Positions 63,749 to 64,000 of a DNA stretch of 64,000 nt are shown one piece after another (within the stretch, counting starts at the first letter, position 1; every line of letters starts with the position of its first letter). Position numbers and translations under genes: made by a program. The notes beneath the pieces were generated by a model. It ran no database searches and was not told where the DNA came from. It worked only from the letters and a program-made list of their open reading frames with translations. The DNA comes from Paraburkholderia phenazinium (lineage in GTDB: Bacteria > Pseudomonadota > Gammaproteobacteria > Burkholderiales > Burkholderiaceae), in the NCBI RefSeq assembly GCF_900142845.1, contig NZ_FSRU01000001.1:1612001-1676000 (forward strand). Direction: 5' to 3'.

Positions 63749-64000
63749 CTATTTGTAGGTCATGACGAGGCCGTGAATCAACGTCGACCAGCCGTCCATC
63801 ACGACGAACAGCAGCAGCTTGAACGGAATCGCCACGTTGGTGGGCGTGACCTGGTTCAGGCCCATCGCAAGCAGTACGTTGGCGATGATCAGATCGACCA
63901 CGATAAACGCGATGTACAGCAGAAAGCCGATCTTGAACGCGTCGGTCATCTCGGTCAGCGTGAAGGCGGGCGCGAGTACGATCAGATCGTCTTCCTTCAG
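63749..64000 (-). CDS. sctR: T3SS export apparatus protein SctR, cut by window end
   Basis: The C-terminal 83 residues: LAPAFTLTEMTDAFKIGFLL, YIAFIVVDLIIANVLLAMG, PFKLLLFVVMDGWSTLIHGL. This is the FliP/SctR signature including the conserved FK.LLFV..DGW. The frame is open to the last base, so the start lies outside. SctR pentamers form the secretion pore with SctS and SctT. Confidence 0.95.
   Translation of the reverse strand: MKEDDLIVLAPAFTLTEMTDAFKIGFLLYIAFIVVDLIIANVLLAMGLNQVTPTNVAIPFKLLLFVVMDGWSTLIHGLVMTYK

Overview
The window looks like a chromosomal segment of a beta-proteobacterium of the Burkholderia / Paraburkholderia group. The grounds are GC-rich coding sequence with strong GGAG-type ribosome sites, a glucokinase fused to an RpiR regulator, a Gram-negative OmpC-type porin, a YadA-type adhesin, and an Hrp-type type III secretion system (T3SS) with two matches to the hrpII promoter consensus known from Ralstonia/Burkholderia. 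The assignment rests on gene families and sequence style, not on a database search.

Positions 1-4.7 kb hold the 3' part of a giant trimeric autotransporter adhesin and a small BamE-like lipoprotein. From about 4.9 to 30 kb the region is accessory and patchy. It contains single genes in mixed orientation (acetyltransferases, a metalloprotease, a VOC protein, a Nudix protein, peptidase E, short-chain dehydrogenases, a second RsgA), a retron-type reverse transcriptase with a C-terminal TOPRIM domain and a plausible msr-msd RNA gene just upstream, a lone GyrB-like ATPase domain, and a complete IS1182-type element with 23-bp perfect inverted repeats. It also has a dead IS3-type transposase, at least four broken genes (a cupin N-terminus, two LysR genes, an HNH endonuclease), and a dispersed intergenic repeat. 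The glucokinase-RpiR gene (15.3-17.2 kb) and porin (12.5-13.6 kb) are the recognisable conserved genes there.

From 30 to 42 kb the content is ordinary single genes: TetR next to an isochorismatase-like hydrolase, a FUSC-like membrane protein, a fatty-acid desaturase divergent from MarR, CDP-diacylglycerol pyrophosphatase, an amidase, an FMN reductase and several unknowns. From 42 to 45.7 kb there is a cluster of envelope proteins: DUF2092, a Gly/His/Asp-rich secreted protein, an unusual protein joining a soluble domain to an outer-membrane barrel, and a small secreted protein. A 1046-residue winged-helix/ATPase/TPR regulator follows.

From 49.7 kb to the end lie T3SS genes: a probable secreted protein behind an hrpII promoter; a chaperone, a needle/pilin-like 55-residue protein, a small unknown and SctD, all on the minus strand behind a second hrpII promoter; and, at 62.4-64 kb, an HpaA-position protein, SctS and SctR (cut by the window end). 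The order sctR-sctS-hpaA / sctD-small-pilin-chaperone matches Xanthomonas/Ralstonia hrp operons, except that about 9.4 kb of unrelated genes sit between the two halves. These are a polyol-type ABC transporter with SorC regulator and dehydrogenase, an ArsR/SRPBCC/DUF1801 set and a thioesterase. No rRNA, tRNA or CRISPR array was seen.
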